Shown here piece by piece: positions 1 to 5,906 of a stretch of DNA of 11,650 nt. The stretch spans positions 1 to 11,650 of the forward strand of contig JAZOAL010000106.1 of NCBI GenBank assembly GCA_045595425.1. The letters are read 5' to 3'. Position numbers and translations under genes: made by a program. A model generated the notes under the pieces. The model searched no databases. It saw only the letters and a list, made by a program, of their open reading frames with translations, and had not been told where the DNA came from. The DNA comes from SIG710 sp045595425. Lineage in GTDB: Bacteria > Bacillota > Clostridia > Oscillospirales > CAG-272. The first letter of the stretch is position 1, and each line of letters starts with the position of its first letter.

Positions 1-177
1 TTCCCGTAGAAACCATGTGGCGAGGATTTCTTGTTCTTTCCTCTGCCGTTCTGCTTCTTCCTCACGCTGCTTGCGCTGAACTTCTTCCCAATCCTCAACG
101 TCCTCGCCCTCACGAAGAACGGTGCGGTTATCGTGGATCAAAGCGTTCACTCGCTTCCAAAACTTTTTCCAAGTCAT
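1..177 (-). CDS. Partial charged coiled-coil protein of the mob operon (5' part only)
   Basis: This reading frame starts with ATG at 177-175 and stays open for 59 codons to the window edge, so only the N-terminus is visible. AAAGGA lies 7 nt upstream of the ATG, and the start is 14 nt after the relaxase stop, consistent with translation from the same mRNA. The visible part begins MTWKKFWKRVNALIHDNRTV. It then becomes very rich in Glu, Arg, Gln and Lys (residues about 22-50), suggesting a long helix or coiled coil. There is no signal peptide and no membrane segment in the visible part. I do not recognise the family. Position next to a relaxase suggests an accessory mobilization or element-maintenance role, but this is context only. 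Confidence 0.6.
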   Translation of the reverse strand, partial: MTWKKFWKRVNALIHDNRTVLREGEDVEDWEEVQRKQREEEAERQRKEQEILATWFLRE

Positions 178-191
178 ATCATCATCCTTTC

Positions 192-1631
192 TTACATCGT
201 CATTTCCATGCCTTGCTCCTCGCCATCGTCAACGTCATCCGTCGATGTTGACTTTGGTTGAGACAGTTCTATCACAGCACCTATACCGAAGCCTACGACT
301 GCACCGACAGCCTCACCTGCGTGCCTTGCTTCTCGCTCACGCTTTTCTTCCTCGGATTCCTCGCCGTCCTCAAATAGACTCGTCAGATTCCCAAGCCCAC
401 GCGCGCCCATAAGAGCAACACCAATATTGTCGGGAGAGCTGTGAGTACGAGGCGAATCCACCATATTGCTTCGTCCCGAATGATTCTTCTGTCGATAACT
501 TGTGCAGCTTTCTCGCTCGCTTTCCGAACCTGTTCGGTCGCTTCTCTCGTAATTTTGTTCAGAGCCTTCTTCTTTGGCTCTTTCTGCGCCTCTGCTGCCT
601 TCATCATCCTCTCGGTGTATCTGCTCGCCTCGCTCGACAGAACCGCTTTCTGTGCCGACAGCTCTGCTGACAGAGCCTCCATTCTGCGCACCGCTTCGTT
701 GAGCTTCATCCATTCCTCTGCGCTGATCTGCACCATCGGAATCTCCTGCTCCACCTTGGGTTCCAGCGCTGTTTCTTCCATCGCTTCCTGCAGTGCTGGA
801 GGAATATTCCGCGCCTTGAGCTTGTCCATATAACTCTGTCCTGATCCTGAATTCATGTTCCATATTCTCCTTTAGATATTTTTCATCGTTTAGTTTTATA
901 TCACGGACTCTGCATTCTTTTCCGCTTTGTGTTGGGCAGATGTAAGTGATATATTTACGCTCGGGTGTCCACACCATATCGTAGCCCAGCTTCTTCATCT
1001 CGCGCTGAAACTCGTCCTTATTTGTAGCCCTCGTCATACAGAAATCAATTGCAACGCGCAGAGCCATCTTCCAGCTGTTGCCGTTCATAGCCGCGCGGTA
1101 TTCCTTCGGTCCGAGGCGTTGAGATTTCAGGTTCGGGTTATATTTTTTGAGAACGTTCAGCCCATGAGCCTGACAAATTTCATCGCTTTTCTGCCGAAGG
1201 TCTGCGAGAAAATATTTATTATAATGCAATTTCAATCCTCTTTCAAGGTCATAAGCGCACACAACAATATGATTATGGAGATGGTCTTTGTCAATATGGG
1301 TAGCGACAATTGCCTCGTGATTTTTGAATTTATCAAATACTCTGACGAGTTCCATACCGATATCGTTTGCCTCTTGAGGCGAGATGTCCTCTCCTATTTT
1401 GAAGGACTGAACGAAATGATAAAATCTTACGCCATCCGGTTCGTGAACATATATCTTTTGCGTGGCGAGGAAGGACTCGTTTGCTAACTCCGGGACACAA
1501 TTATATCCCGAAATATATGCCAGCTGTTCGTCCTCATCGAGAGTTTTTGACGGCTGCATACAGTAATCCAGCACGCCTTTCTGTGCGCTCGGTGTCTGAT
1601 TCTTTTCTGGAATACTTTCAACAACTGCCAT
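192..1631 (-). CDS. MOBP-type relaxase (Relaxase/Mobilisation nuclease domain)
   Basis: This relaxase would nick one strand at oriT, stay covalently bound through a tyrosine, and lead the strand into a recipient using another element's conjugation pore. The nuclease domain covers about residues 1-260 of 479. Tyr23 in LDYCMQPSKT matches the position of the catalytic tyrosine of the family (compare the KYITDEQSKT segment of RP4 TraI). Residues 112-123 (HIDKDHLHNHIV) are the metal-binding histidine motif. The start chosen is ATG at 1631, with GGAGG 8 nt upstream; an in-frame GTG at 1640 is possible but overlaps that site. The gene overlaps the mobC stop by 14 nt, suggesting translational coupling. 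From about residue 262 the sequence becomes low-complexity (Ser, Gly, Arg, Glu) because another gene is encoded there in a second frame. A short Gly/Ala/Val hydrophobic stretch (GEAVGAVVGFGIGAVIEL) lies near the C-terminus. Confidence 0.93.
   Translation of the reverse strand: MAVVESIPEKNQTPSAQKGVLDYCMQPSKTLDEDEQLAYISGYNCVPELANESFLATQKIYVHEPDGVRFYHFVQSFKIGEDISPQEANDIGMELVRVFDKFKNHEAIVATHIDKDHLHNHIVVCAYDLERGLKLHYNKYFLADLRQKSDEICQAHGLNVLKKYNPNLKSQRLGPKEYRAAMNGNSWKMALRVAIDFCMTRATNKDEFQREMKKLGYDMVWTPERKYITYICPTQSGKECRVRDIKLNDEKYLKENMEHEFRIRTELYGQAQGAEYSSSTAGSDGRNSAGTQGGAGDSDGADQRRGMDEAQRSGAQNGGSVSRAVGTESGSVERGEQIHREDDEGSRGAERAKEEGSEQNYERSDRTGSESERESCTSYRQKNHSGRSNMVDSPRTHSSPDNIGVALMGARGLGNLTSLFEDGEESEEEKREREARHAGEAVGAVVGFGIGAVIELSQPKSTSTDDVDDGEEQGMEMTM
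383..856 (-). CDS. MobB-like membrane-anchored coiled-coil protein nested inside the relaxase gene
   Basis: This 157-residue frame lies entirely within the relaxase gene, shifted by one base. Three things argue it is real. AAAGGAG sits 10 nt before its ATG, inside relaxase coding sequence. The protein looks natural, unlike the low-complexity relaxase tail opposite it. Its parts are ordered sensibly: a polar N-terminus (MNSGSGQSYMDKLKARNIPP), a long Ala/Glu/Lys/Arg helix (about residues 45-125) and one C-terminal membrane segment (about residues 131-155, WWIRLVLTALPTILVLLLW). Nested mob genes are known in RSF1010 (mobB within mobA) and ColE1 (mbeB and mbeD within mbeA), and RSF1010 MobB also carries a membrane segment. 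By analogy it could anchor the relaxosome or present it to the coupling protein. Homology to those proteins is not demonstrated. Confidence 0.75.
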   Translation of the reverse strand: MNSGSGQSYMDKLKARNIPPALQEAMEETALEPKVEQEIPMVQISAEEWMKLNEAVRRMEALSAELSAQKAVLSSEASRYTERMMKAAEAQKEPKKKALNKITREATEQVRKASEKAAQVIDRRIIRDEAIWWIRLVLTALPTILVLLLWARVGLGI

Positions 1632-1935
1632 CGTTTTCACCTCCGAGCGCGAGAAGTATCTGACGATAGAGAGACAATAATTCCGAGAGATCGACCGCAG
1701 AGATCTTCCCCTGATGGCAGAGCTTTGTGAGCTGGTTGAGGTTGTTTCCCTGATAGCGAAGCTCTTGGTTCAGCTCTCGCAGATCTGAATTCACTATGAC
1801 CTTGCCGTGCATACACATATCCAAAATAAAGGCTCGCATCGATGGAGCAACGGCTTCTTTCATGCGTTCAACCATAGCAGTTTTTTCTTCCGGGGTTACG
1901 TGAAGAGATATTGTTTCTGATTGTAATCTGCCCAA
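1618..1935 (-). CDS. mobC: MobC-family relaxosome accessory protein
   Basis: MobC proteins are small DNA-binding proteins that bind oriT next to the nick and help the relaxase open the strands. This one is 105 residues. It begins with a beta-strand-like segment (LQSETISLHVTPEEKTAMVE) typical of ribbon-helix-helix proteins. It then carries the recognisable MobC core ELNQELRYQGNNLNQLTKLC and a helical end. The start is a TTG at 1935, chosen because AAAGGAG lies 7 nt upstream and the conserved part begins immediately after. The frame is open further upstream to 2115, but that extension translates the hairpin-rich oriT candidate and has no ribosome site. It is the first gene of the mob operon, and its last codons contain the relaxase ribosome site. 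Confidence 0.88.
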   Translation of the reverse strand: MGRLQSETISLHVTPEEKTAMVERMKEAVAPSMRAFILDMCMHGKVIVNSDLRELNQELRYQGNNLNQLTKLCHQGKISAVDLSELLSLYRQILLALGGENDGSC

Positions 1936-2050
1936 TATATTTCTCCTTTCATGGAAAAGTGGGTTCGGGCTTCTGCCCGATTCTGTCCCAGCGTGAGCGC
2001 AGGGACGGTGCGAGGTGGCGCCGCCAAATGGCGGTGGACATCCACGCGCT

Positions 2051-2084
2051 ATGCTTGCCCCAGACGCAAGCGTCTGGAAAGCAT
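2051..2084. repeat. Compound inverted repeat, strongest hairpin of the oriT candidate
   Basis: An inner perfect 8-bp dyad CCAGACGC-AA-GCGTCTGG (2060-2077) is enclosed by an outer 6-bp dyad ATGCTT/AAGCAT. Seven A residues follow on the plus strand, so in neither direction is the stem followed by a T tract. It is therefore not a standard intrinsic terminator and fits better as a relaxosome recognition structure. Confidence 0.7.
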
Positions 2085-2109
2085 AAAAAAATAGTGACAT
2101 TGCCGTATG

Positions 2110-2160
2110 CGGCAAAATATTTATCTCTTTGACGCTTGGCCTTGAAACGATATTTTGCCG
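2110..2160. repeat. 11-bp perfect inverted repeat with 29-bp spacer
   Basis: CGGCAAAATAT at 2110-2120 is exactly complementary to ATATTTTGCCG at 2150-2160. The wide spacer suggests a protein-bound site (for example two MobC or relaxase half-sites) more than an RNA hairpin. It lies at the far side of the hairpin cluster from mobC. Confidence 0.65.
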
Positions 2161-2202
2161 ACAGCCTTTTCTTTGATTCCTGCATCACAGTTTTTGAACC
2201 GT

Positions 2203-2223
2203 GTGACAGCGTGACAAGTGACA
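2203..2223. repeat. Three GTGACA direct repeats
   Basis: GTGACA occurs at 2203-2208, 2211-2216 and 2218-2223, with starts 8 and 7 bp apart, and a further copy lies at 2094-2099. Such iteron-like copies beside an oriT candidate could bind MobC or another accessory protein. No function is shown. Confidence 0.5.
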
Positions 2224-2272
2224 GCTTCTTTTCTGCTTTTCCAAGAGTTTAAGATCCAACCTCATGTATTAC

Positions 2273-2288
2273 AATATCGTTGGATATT
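2273..2288. promoter_or_regulatory. Candidate repressor operator at the mob promoter start site
   Basis: AATATCGTTGGATATT is a perfect 6-bp dyad with a 4-bp centre and covers the predicted mob transcription start. The longer stretch CAATATCGTTGGA (2272-2284) recurs with one change at 2389-2401, at the predicted start of the divergent repressor transcript. ATCCAAC at 2254-2260 forms a further inverted copy. Confidence 0.5.
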
Positions 2289-2292
2289 TGAT

Positions 2293-2321
2293 ATTATAGC
2301 ACAATTATATTGTATTGTCAA
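2293..2321 (-). promoter_or_regulatory. Consensus promoter of the mob operon
   Basis: Read on the minus strand there is a perfect -35 TTGACA (2321-2316), a 17-bp spacer and a perfect -10 TATAAT (2298-2293). Transcription would start near 2286 and run through the oriT candidate into mobC. A promoter this strong in a mobilization operon implies that it must be repressed. Confidence 0.82.
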
Positions 2322-2352
2322 GAACTTTATATAACATTTTTGGAGTATTCTC

Positions 2353-2381
2353 TTGACAACTACAAGGAAATATGGTAAAAT
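2353..2381 (+). promoter_or_regulatory. Promoter of the repressor gene
   Basis: A perfect -35 TTGACA (2353-2358), a 17-bp spacer and TAAAAT (2376-2381) face the repressor gene. It is divergent from the mob promoter, with the two -35 boxes about 30 bp apart. A TTGGA box lies just upstream (2340-2349) and another at the start site (2397-2406), consistent with autoregulation. Confidence 0.8.
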
Positions 2382-2412
2382 AGATTAGCAATATAGTTGG
2401 AGGTATATCCGT

Positions 2413-3123
2413 ATGAGCTTTATTGGCGAACAAATAAAGAAGTACCGTAATATAAAAGGCATGACTCAGCAGGACATTGCCGACGCTCTTGGCGAGAGTT
2501 CGGGAAGAGTTATCTATAACTGGGAGAAGGGCATCGGTCGTCCTGATTGCGACAAGCTCGCACGTCTTTGCGATCTGCTTGGTGTATCCGCTGATGAGCT
2601 TATCGGATGCAAATCCATGGCACAGCGCCCTACAGCAACCGAATGGAATACATTACAAAAATACCGCGCCCTTGACGAGCACGGTAAAGACGTCGTTGAT
2701 TATTTGATTGACAGCGAATATAAACGTGTGCGACTTTCTATGAAGAAGCCTAAGCCTCGTATGCTGAAAATTGATTGGTTTACTCTCCCTGCATCGGCAG
2801 GTACAGGCAATATCCTTGACAGTGAGCTGGCAGAAGAGCTACTCGTTCCCGAGAGTGCAGAAGCAGAACAGGCTGACTTTGTTATCTCGGTTGGCGGTGA
2901 CAGCATGGAGCCTACCTATCACGACGGTGACAAGGTCTTAGTTGAAAAGTGCGACGCTGTTGATGTTGGTGAGGTTGGTATCTTCGTTGTCAACGGTGAT
3001 GTTTACATCAAGGAGCTTGGCAGCAAGTGCCTGATCTCTCATAATGAAAAATATAAACCCATTCGCATTAGCGAGAGCGATAGCGTTTACTGTTGCGGTA
3101 GGGTTATTGGAATAGTAGGATAA
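2413..3123 (+). CDS. LexA/CI-like self-cleaving repressor (HTH plus peptidase S24)
   Basis: This 236-residue protein has an N-terminal Cro/CI helix-turn-helix (about residues 5-63; MTQQDIADALGESSGRVIYN spans the DNA-reading part) and a C-terminal S24 peptidase domain (about 120-236). The self-cleavage apparatus is complete: an Ala129-Gly130 cleavage site in LPASAGTG, nucleophile Ser164 in GGDSMEPT, and general-base Lys200 in VYIKEL. The 36-residue spacing is close to LexA. In this family, RecA filaments stimulate self-cleavage after DNA damage, separating the DNA-binding and dimerising parts. GGAGG lies 9 nt before the ATG. It is divergent from the mob operon with operator-like repeats between, so it most likely represses mobilization and itself. 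It differs from host LexA in having a CI-type rather than winged HTH. Confidence 0.93.
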   Translation: MSFIGEQIKKYRNIKGMTQQDIADALGESSGRVIYNWEKGIGRPDCDKLARLCDLLGVSADELIGCKSMAQRPTATEWNTLQKYRALDEHGKDVVDYLIDSEYKRVRLSMKKPKPRMLKIDWFTLPASAGTGNILDSELAEELLVPESAEAEQADFVISVGGDSMEPTYHDGDKVLVEKCDAVDVGEVGIFVVNGDVYIKELGSKCLISHNEKYKPIRISESDSVYCCGRVIGIVG

Positions 3124-3129
3124 AACATT

Positions 3130-3152
3130 CCCTCGCTCTGTTTGAACGAGGG
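3130..3152 (+). terminator. Likely terminator after the repressor gene
   Basis: CCCTCG (3130-3135) pairs with CGAGGG (3147-3152) across an 11-nt loop, 7 nt after the repressor stop. The following ATTTGTTATTG is only a weak U-tract, so efficiency is uncertain. Confidence 0.5.
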
Positions 3153-3189
3153 ATTTGTTATTGAATTTTGTCTTTCAATAGTTTTAGTG

Positions 3190-3231
3190 AATATCCTTCC
3201 GTGTTTATTTGAAGGATATTAAGCTCTTTTT
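3190..3231 (+). terminator. 10-bp perfect hairpin followed by T run
   Basis: AATATCCTTC (3190-3199) and GAAGGATATT (3211-3220) form a perfect 10-bp dyad with an 11-nt loop, followed a few bases later by TTTTT (3227-3231). It may back up the repressor terminator and insulate the cargo operon. It ends right before the regulator boxes, so an operator role is the alternative. Confidence 0.5.
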
Positions 3232-3261
3232 GATAAAATCTTGATATTTATATGTTATCAT
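3230..3261 (+). promoter_or_regulatory. Response-regulator box and promoter of the two-component operon
   Basis: TTGATA-N5-TTGATA (3230-3246) gives two boxes 11 bp apart. Nine bases after the second comes TATCAT (3256-3261), one change from a consensus -10. No good independent -35 exists, as expected for a promoter activated by an OmpR-family regulator. The same layout recurs before the ABC transporter at 5142-5173, which suggests autoregulation. Confidence 0.6.
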
Positions 3262-3284
3262 TATCGGGGGAACGGAGGTGTTAA

Positions 3285-3959
3285 GTGTTGCCGAGAATTT
3301 TAATTGTTGATGATGAAAAAGATGTTGTTGAGCTTCTTTGTAATTACTTTGATTTATGCGGTTATGATGTACTATCCGCTTATGATGGAAAAAAAGCACT
3401 TGAAAAAATAACTCAGAAGCCCGATATAATACTTCTCGACGTTAATATGCCGAAACTAAACGGACTTGAAGTGTGTAAAAAGATTCGGGAGTTTGTTTCT
3501 TGTCCGATTTTATTTTTAACGGCAAATGTTGATGACGTTGACAAAATAAACGGTTTTTCTGCGGGCGGGGACGACTATATTACAAAGCCCTTTTCGCTTG
3601 ACGAATTGGGTGCCCGTGTTTCTGCTCACTTGCGCCGTGATATGAGATTGCAGAAAAAATCCGATTTGAAATTCAATGACGATTTGGTTATAGACTATTC
3701 CTCAAAAGCCGTCTATTTCAAGGATCAACCGATTTCTTTTTCCAAAACGGAATTTGACATTATAGAACTGCTTTCCACAAATACGGGTATTGTTTTTGAT
3801 AAAGAGCGTATATATGAACGCTTATGGGGATTTGACAGCGACGGTTACTCTATGACGGTGGTTGAACATATCCGTAAAATTCGGGCCAAATTTACAGAAG
3901 CAGGCTGTAAATCATACATTGCAACAGTATGGGGGTGTGGGTACAAATGGGAAAACTAA
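3285..3959 (+). CDS. OmpR/PhoB-family response regulator
   Basis: This 224-residue regulator has a receiver domain (about 1-118) and a winged-helix DNA-binding domain (about 125-224). In the receiver, Asp9 and Asp10 (LIVDDEKD) bind metal, Asp52 (LLDVNMP) is the phosphorylation site, Thr79 is the switch residue and Lys101 (TKPF) is the conserved lysine. The effector domain ends with the typical ATVWGCGYKW hairpin. The start is GTG at 3285 with GGAGG 6 nt upstream; TTG at 3288 is possible but less well spaced. The sensor kinase overlaps its 3' end, so the two are cotranslated. Paired boxes before its own gene and before the ABC genes suggest that it activates both. Confidence 0.94.
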   Translation: MLPRILIVDDEKDVVELLCNYFDLCGYDVLSAYDGKKALEKITQKPDIILLDVNMPKLNGLEVCKKIREFVSCPILFLTANVDDVDKINGFSAGGDDYITKPFSLDELGARVSAHLRRDMRLQKKSDLKFNDDLVIDYSSKAVYFKDQPISFSKTEFDIIELLSTNTGIVFDKERIYERLWGFDSDGYSMTVVEHIRKIRAKFTEAGCKSYIATVWGCGYKWEN

Positions 3960-5131
3960 AGAAAGTTATTTCAAGAATTCCGCTAATGCCCGCACTGATC
4001 ATCGTTATGTCATTTTTTATCATAGTAGCGGTAATTCTTTCAAAAGCCACAATGAGCTTTGCAAATGAAAAAATACAACTCATTGGGGCAAAATATATTT
4101 CGGTTGAACAGAGAACCGAGGAAGTGGGCGAATCTGAATATCGTGTTACGCATTATATAGGTCGTCTTCCATTTTCCGAGGAAGATAAGCAAGCGTATAA
4201 TTTCTACACAATAATCTATGAGTATTCCTCTTTTTTCTGGTGTATTGTCAGTATTACGATCGGTGCCGTTATCTTTTATTTCGGTAAACTACAAAAGCCG
4301 ATAAAACTTTTAATAAATGCTTCCGAAAACATTTCCGATGATAACCTCGACTTCGTTATAGATTACAGCGGAAATGACGAGCTTGGACAGCTTTGTTCTT
4401 CTTTTGAAAAAATGCGACTGTCGCTTGTGGACAATAACCGAACGATGTGGCGAATGATTGAAGAAAGGCGAAAACTCAACAAGGCTTTTTCTCACGAACT
4501 CCGAACACCGCTTACTGTTATGAGAGGAAACGTCGAGCTTCTTGAAAAGGTCTATATGAGGTCAGATGTTTCGGAGGATAAAAAGGCGGCAATATTGAGT
4601 ACCGTATCAAAGAACATAGAACGTATTGAAAGCTATGTTTACAGTATGGGTACGATGAGCAAATTGGAAGATCAACCGATACAAATGAAGTGTACCCGTA
4701 CAAACGATCTTTCAAATCAATTAGGAAAATCATTAGAAATGCTCTGTCAAGAAAACGGTCTTGAATCTCACTTTGAAATCGTGGCAGAAGCCGAGAACAT
4801 AAATGTTGACGCAAATATTATTATGCAGGTATTTGAAAATATCGTTTCAAATGCCGTTCGCTATGCCGAAAAATCAATAACGGTATCTTGCTGTGTGTCG
4901 GAAGATCATTTAACTATATCCGTATCAGACGACGGGACGGGCTTTTCGGAAGAAGAACTGAAAACAGCGACCGCGCCCTACTATACGGGAAATCAAAATG
5001 ATAGTGAGCTTCATTTTGGGCTTGGTCTGTATCTATGTAAAATACTGTGTGAAAAGCACAAGGGCGCATTGAAGCTAACAAATAACGACGGCGCGGGTGC
5101 GTGTGTTGTCGCTTCATTTTCTTGCAAATAA
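3947..5131 (+). CDS. HAMP-domain sensor histidine kinase
   Basis: This 394-residue membrane kinase would phosphorylate the preceding regulator. It has a first membrane segment (about residues 12-32), an extracytoplasmic loop of about 60 residues and a second membrane segment (about 95-112). A HAMP region (about 113-165) follows, then a dimerisation/phosphoacceptor helix with His183 in AFSHELRTPLTV. The ATPase domain has an N-box (NIVSNAVRYA, 298-307), a G1 box (DDGTGF, 328-333) and a G2 box (GLGLYL, 358-363). The start is placed at ATG 3947, overlapping the regulator stop by 13 nt with a G-rich site about 10 nt upstream; ATG 3929 in the same frame is an alternative. The loop is larger than that of intramembrane-sensing BceS-type kinases, so it may sense a ligand directly. 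Confidence 0.93.
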   Translation: MGKLKKVISRIPLMPALIIVMSFFIIVAVILSKATMSFANEKIQLIGAKYISVEQRTEEVGESEYRVTHYIGRLPFSEEDKQAYNFYTIIYEYSSFFWCIVSITIGAVIFYFGKLQKPIKLLINASENISDDNLDFVIDYSGNDELGQLCSSFEKMRLSLVDNNRTMWRMIEERRKLNKAFSHELRTPLTVMRGNVELLEKVYMRSDVSEDKKAAILSTVSKNIERIESYVYSMGTMSKLEDQPIQMKCTRTNDLSNQLGKSLEMLCQENGLESHFEIVAEAENINVDANIIMQVFENIVSNAVRYAEKSITVSCCVSEDHLTISVSDDGTGFSEEELKTATAPYYTGNQNDSELHFGLGLYLCKILCEKHKGALKLTNNDGAGACVVASFSCK

Positions 5132-5141
5132 TTTTTCAGTT

Positions 5142-5173
5142 ATGATATTTTCTTGATATTTGAATGTTAAAAT
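5142..5173 (+). promoter_or_regulatory. Response-regulator box and promoter of the ABC transporter operon
   Basis: ATGATA-N5-TTGATA (5142-5158) is followed 9 bases later by TAAAAT (5168-5173), matching base for base in spacing the site before the response regulator gene. The predicted start is near 5180, leaving about 45 nt of leader before the ATPase ATG. Confidence 0.6.
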
Positions 5174-5206
5174 AACCTTGCTACCGAAAGTGGCAAGGTT
5201 ATTTTT
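5171..5206 (+). terminator. Intrinsic terminator of the two-component operon, overlapping the ABC promoter
   Basis: AATAACCTTGC (5171-5181) and GCAAGGTTATT (5193-5203) form a perfect 11-bp stem with an 11-nt loop, running into a T run to 5206. The left arm overlaps the proposed -10 and start site of the ABC promoter. Only transcripts arriving from upstream would contain the whole hairpin. New transcripts from the ABC promoter would lack most of the left arm and escape it. Confidence 0.75.
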
Positions 5207-5225
5207 ATATCAAGGAGTGATGATT

Positions 5226-5906
5226 ATGGGTAAAATACTAACTGTAAAAGGTATATCCAAAAACTACAAAATCGGAAACACACAAGTCCACGCGCTCAAA
5301 AGTACGACTTTAGATATAAACAAAGGCGAGATTGTTGTTGTGATCGGAAAAAGCGGATCGGGTAAAAGCACATTTCTTAATATTCTCGGTGGGCTTATTG
5401 TCCCGGATTCGGGCGAGGTACTGTTAGACGGCAAGAATCTTTATAAGCTCGGCGAAAAGGAACGTGCAAAAATCCGAAATCAAAAATGCGGCTTCATATA
5501 TCAAAGTTTCAATCTCATAAACGAACTGTCGGTTATCAATAATATCAGACTTCCTTTTGACATAGCGGGAAAGCCGTATGATACCAAAAGAGAACGCGAG
5601 CTTCTTGCAATCTTGGATTTGGAAAAGAGAAAACATTTTTATCCGTCGCAGTTATCGGGCGGCGAAAGACAGCGTACCGCAGTAGCAAGAGCTTTACTAA
5701 TGCAGCCGGCAATCATTCTTGCAGACGAGCCAACGGGAAATCTTGATCTTGAATCGGGTAATAAGCTAATGGCATTTGTGAAGCGCACCAATGAGGAACA
5801 GGGTCAAACGTATGTTATCGTAACACACGATCTTGAATGGCTGAAAATCGCTCATAAGGTTTACAGAATGAGTGACGGAAAGTTAGTCCGTGAGGTACAG
5901 CAATGA
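5226..5906 (+). CDS. ABC transporter ATPase (MacB/LolD-type)
   Basis: This 226-residue nucleotide-binding subunit would power the adjoining FtsX-type permease. All catalytic motifs are present: Walker A GKSGSGKST (41-49), Q-loop Gln93 (IYQSFN), signature LSGGERQR (143-150), Walker B IILADEPTG with Glu168, and switch His201 (IVTHD). Length and motif spacing match the short ATPases that pair with MacB, LolCE or Bce-type permeases. Start ATG 5226 lies 8 nt after AGGAG; ATG 5220 would be too close to it. The stop overlaps the permease start by 4 nt (ATGA), so the subunits are translationally coupled. A dedicated regulator-box promoter lies upstream. The substrate cannot be read from this subunit. 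Confidence 0.95.
   Translation: MGKILTVKGISKNYKIGNTQVHALKSTTLDINKGEIVVVIGKSGSGKSTFLNILGGLIVPDSGEVLLDGKNLYKLGEKERAKIRNQKCGFIYQSFNLINELSVINNIRLPFDIAGKPYDTKRERELLAILDLEKRKHFYPSQLSGGERQRTAVARALLMQPAIILADEPTGNLDLESGNKLMAFVKRTNEEQGQTYVIVTHDLEWLKIAHKVYRMSDGKLVREVQQ

Larger units (their letters stand above)
1936..2250. other. Candidate origin of transfer (oriT) / mob operon leader
   Basis: This gene-free stretch lies directly upstream of mobC and the relaxase, where MOBP elements usually carry oriT. It is packed with dyads: TCGGGC/GCCCGA (1965-1980); GTCCC-GCG/CGC-GGGAC (1985-2006); CCGCC/GGCGG (2021-2034); GTGGA/TCCAC (2034-2045); ATGCTT plus CCAGACGC with their complements (2051-2084); TGCCG/CGGCA (2101-2114); and an 11-bp perfect inverted repeat CGGCAAAATAT with a 29-bp spacer (2110-2160). 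Three GTGACA copies follow at 2203-2223. The density of perfect dyads and the position support oriT. I cannot recognise a known nic sequence, so the nick site is not assigned. If the promoter at 2293-2321 is used, all of this is also transcribed as the 5' leader of the mob mRNA. Confidence 0.6.

Noticed and set aside
441..1487. Plus-strand open frames opposite the relaxase and nested gene
   Set aside because: Composition is Ser/Leu/Ile-rich shadow translation; no ribosome sites, and the minus-strand genes are well supported.
2051..2084. Hairpin as a transcription terminator
   Set aside because: In neither direction is the stem followed by a T tract; the T run precedes it on the minus strand.
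1936..2115. N-terminal extension of MobC
   Set aside because: The extra residues come from the hairpin region, and a TTG with a well-spaced AAAGGAG sits right at the family start.
1949..2188. 79-codon minus-strand frame across the oriT candidate
   Set aside because: Its basic N-terminal part looks mildly protein-like, but it lacks a ribosome site and translates through the whole hairpin cluster.
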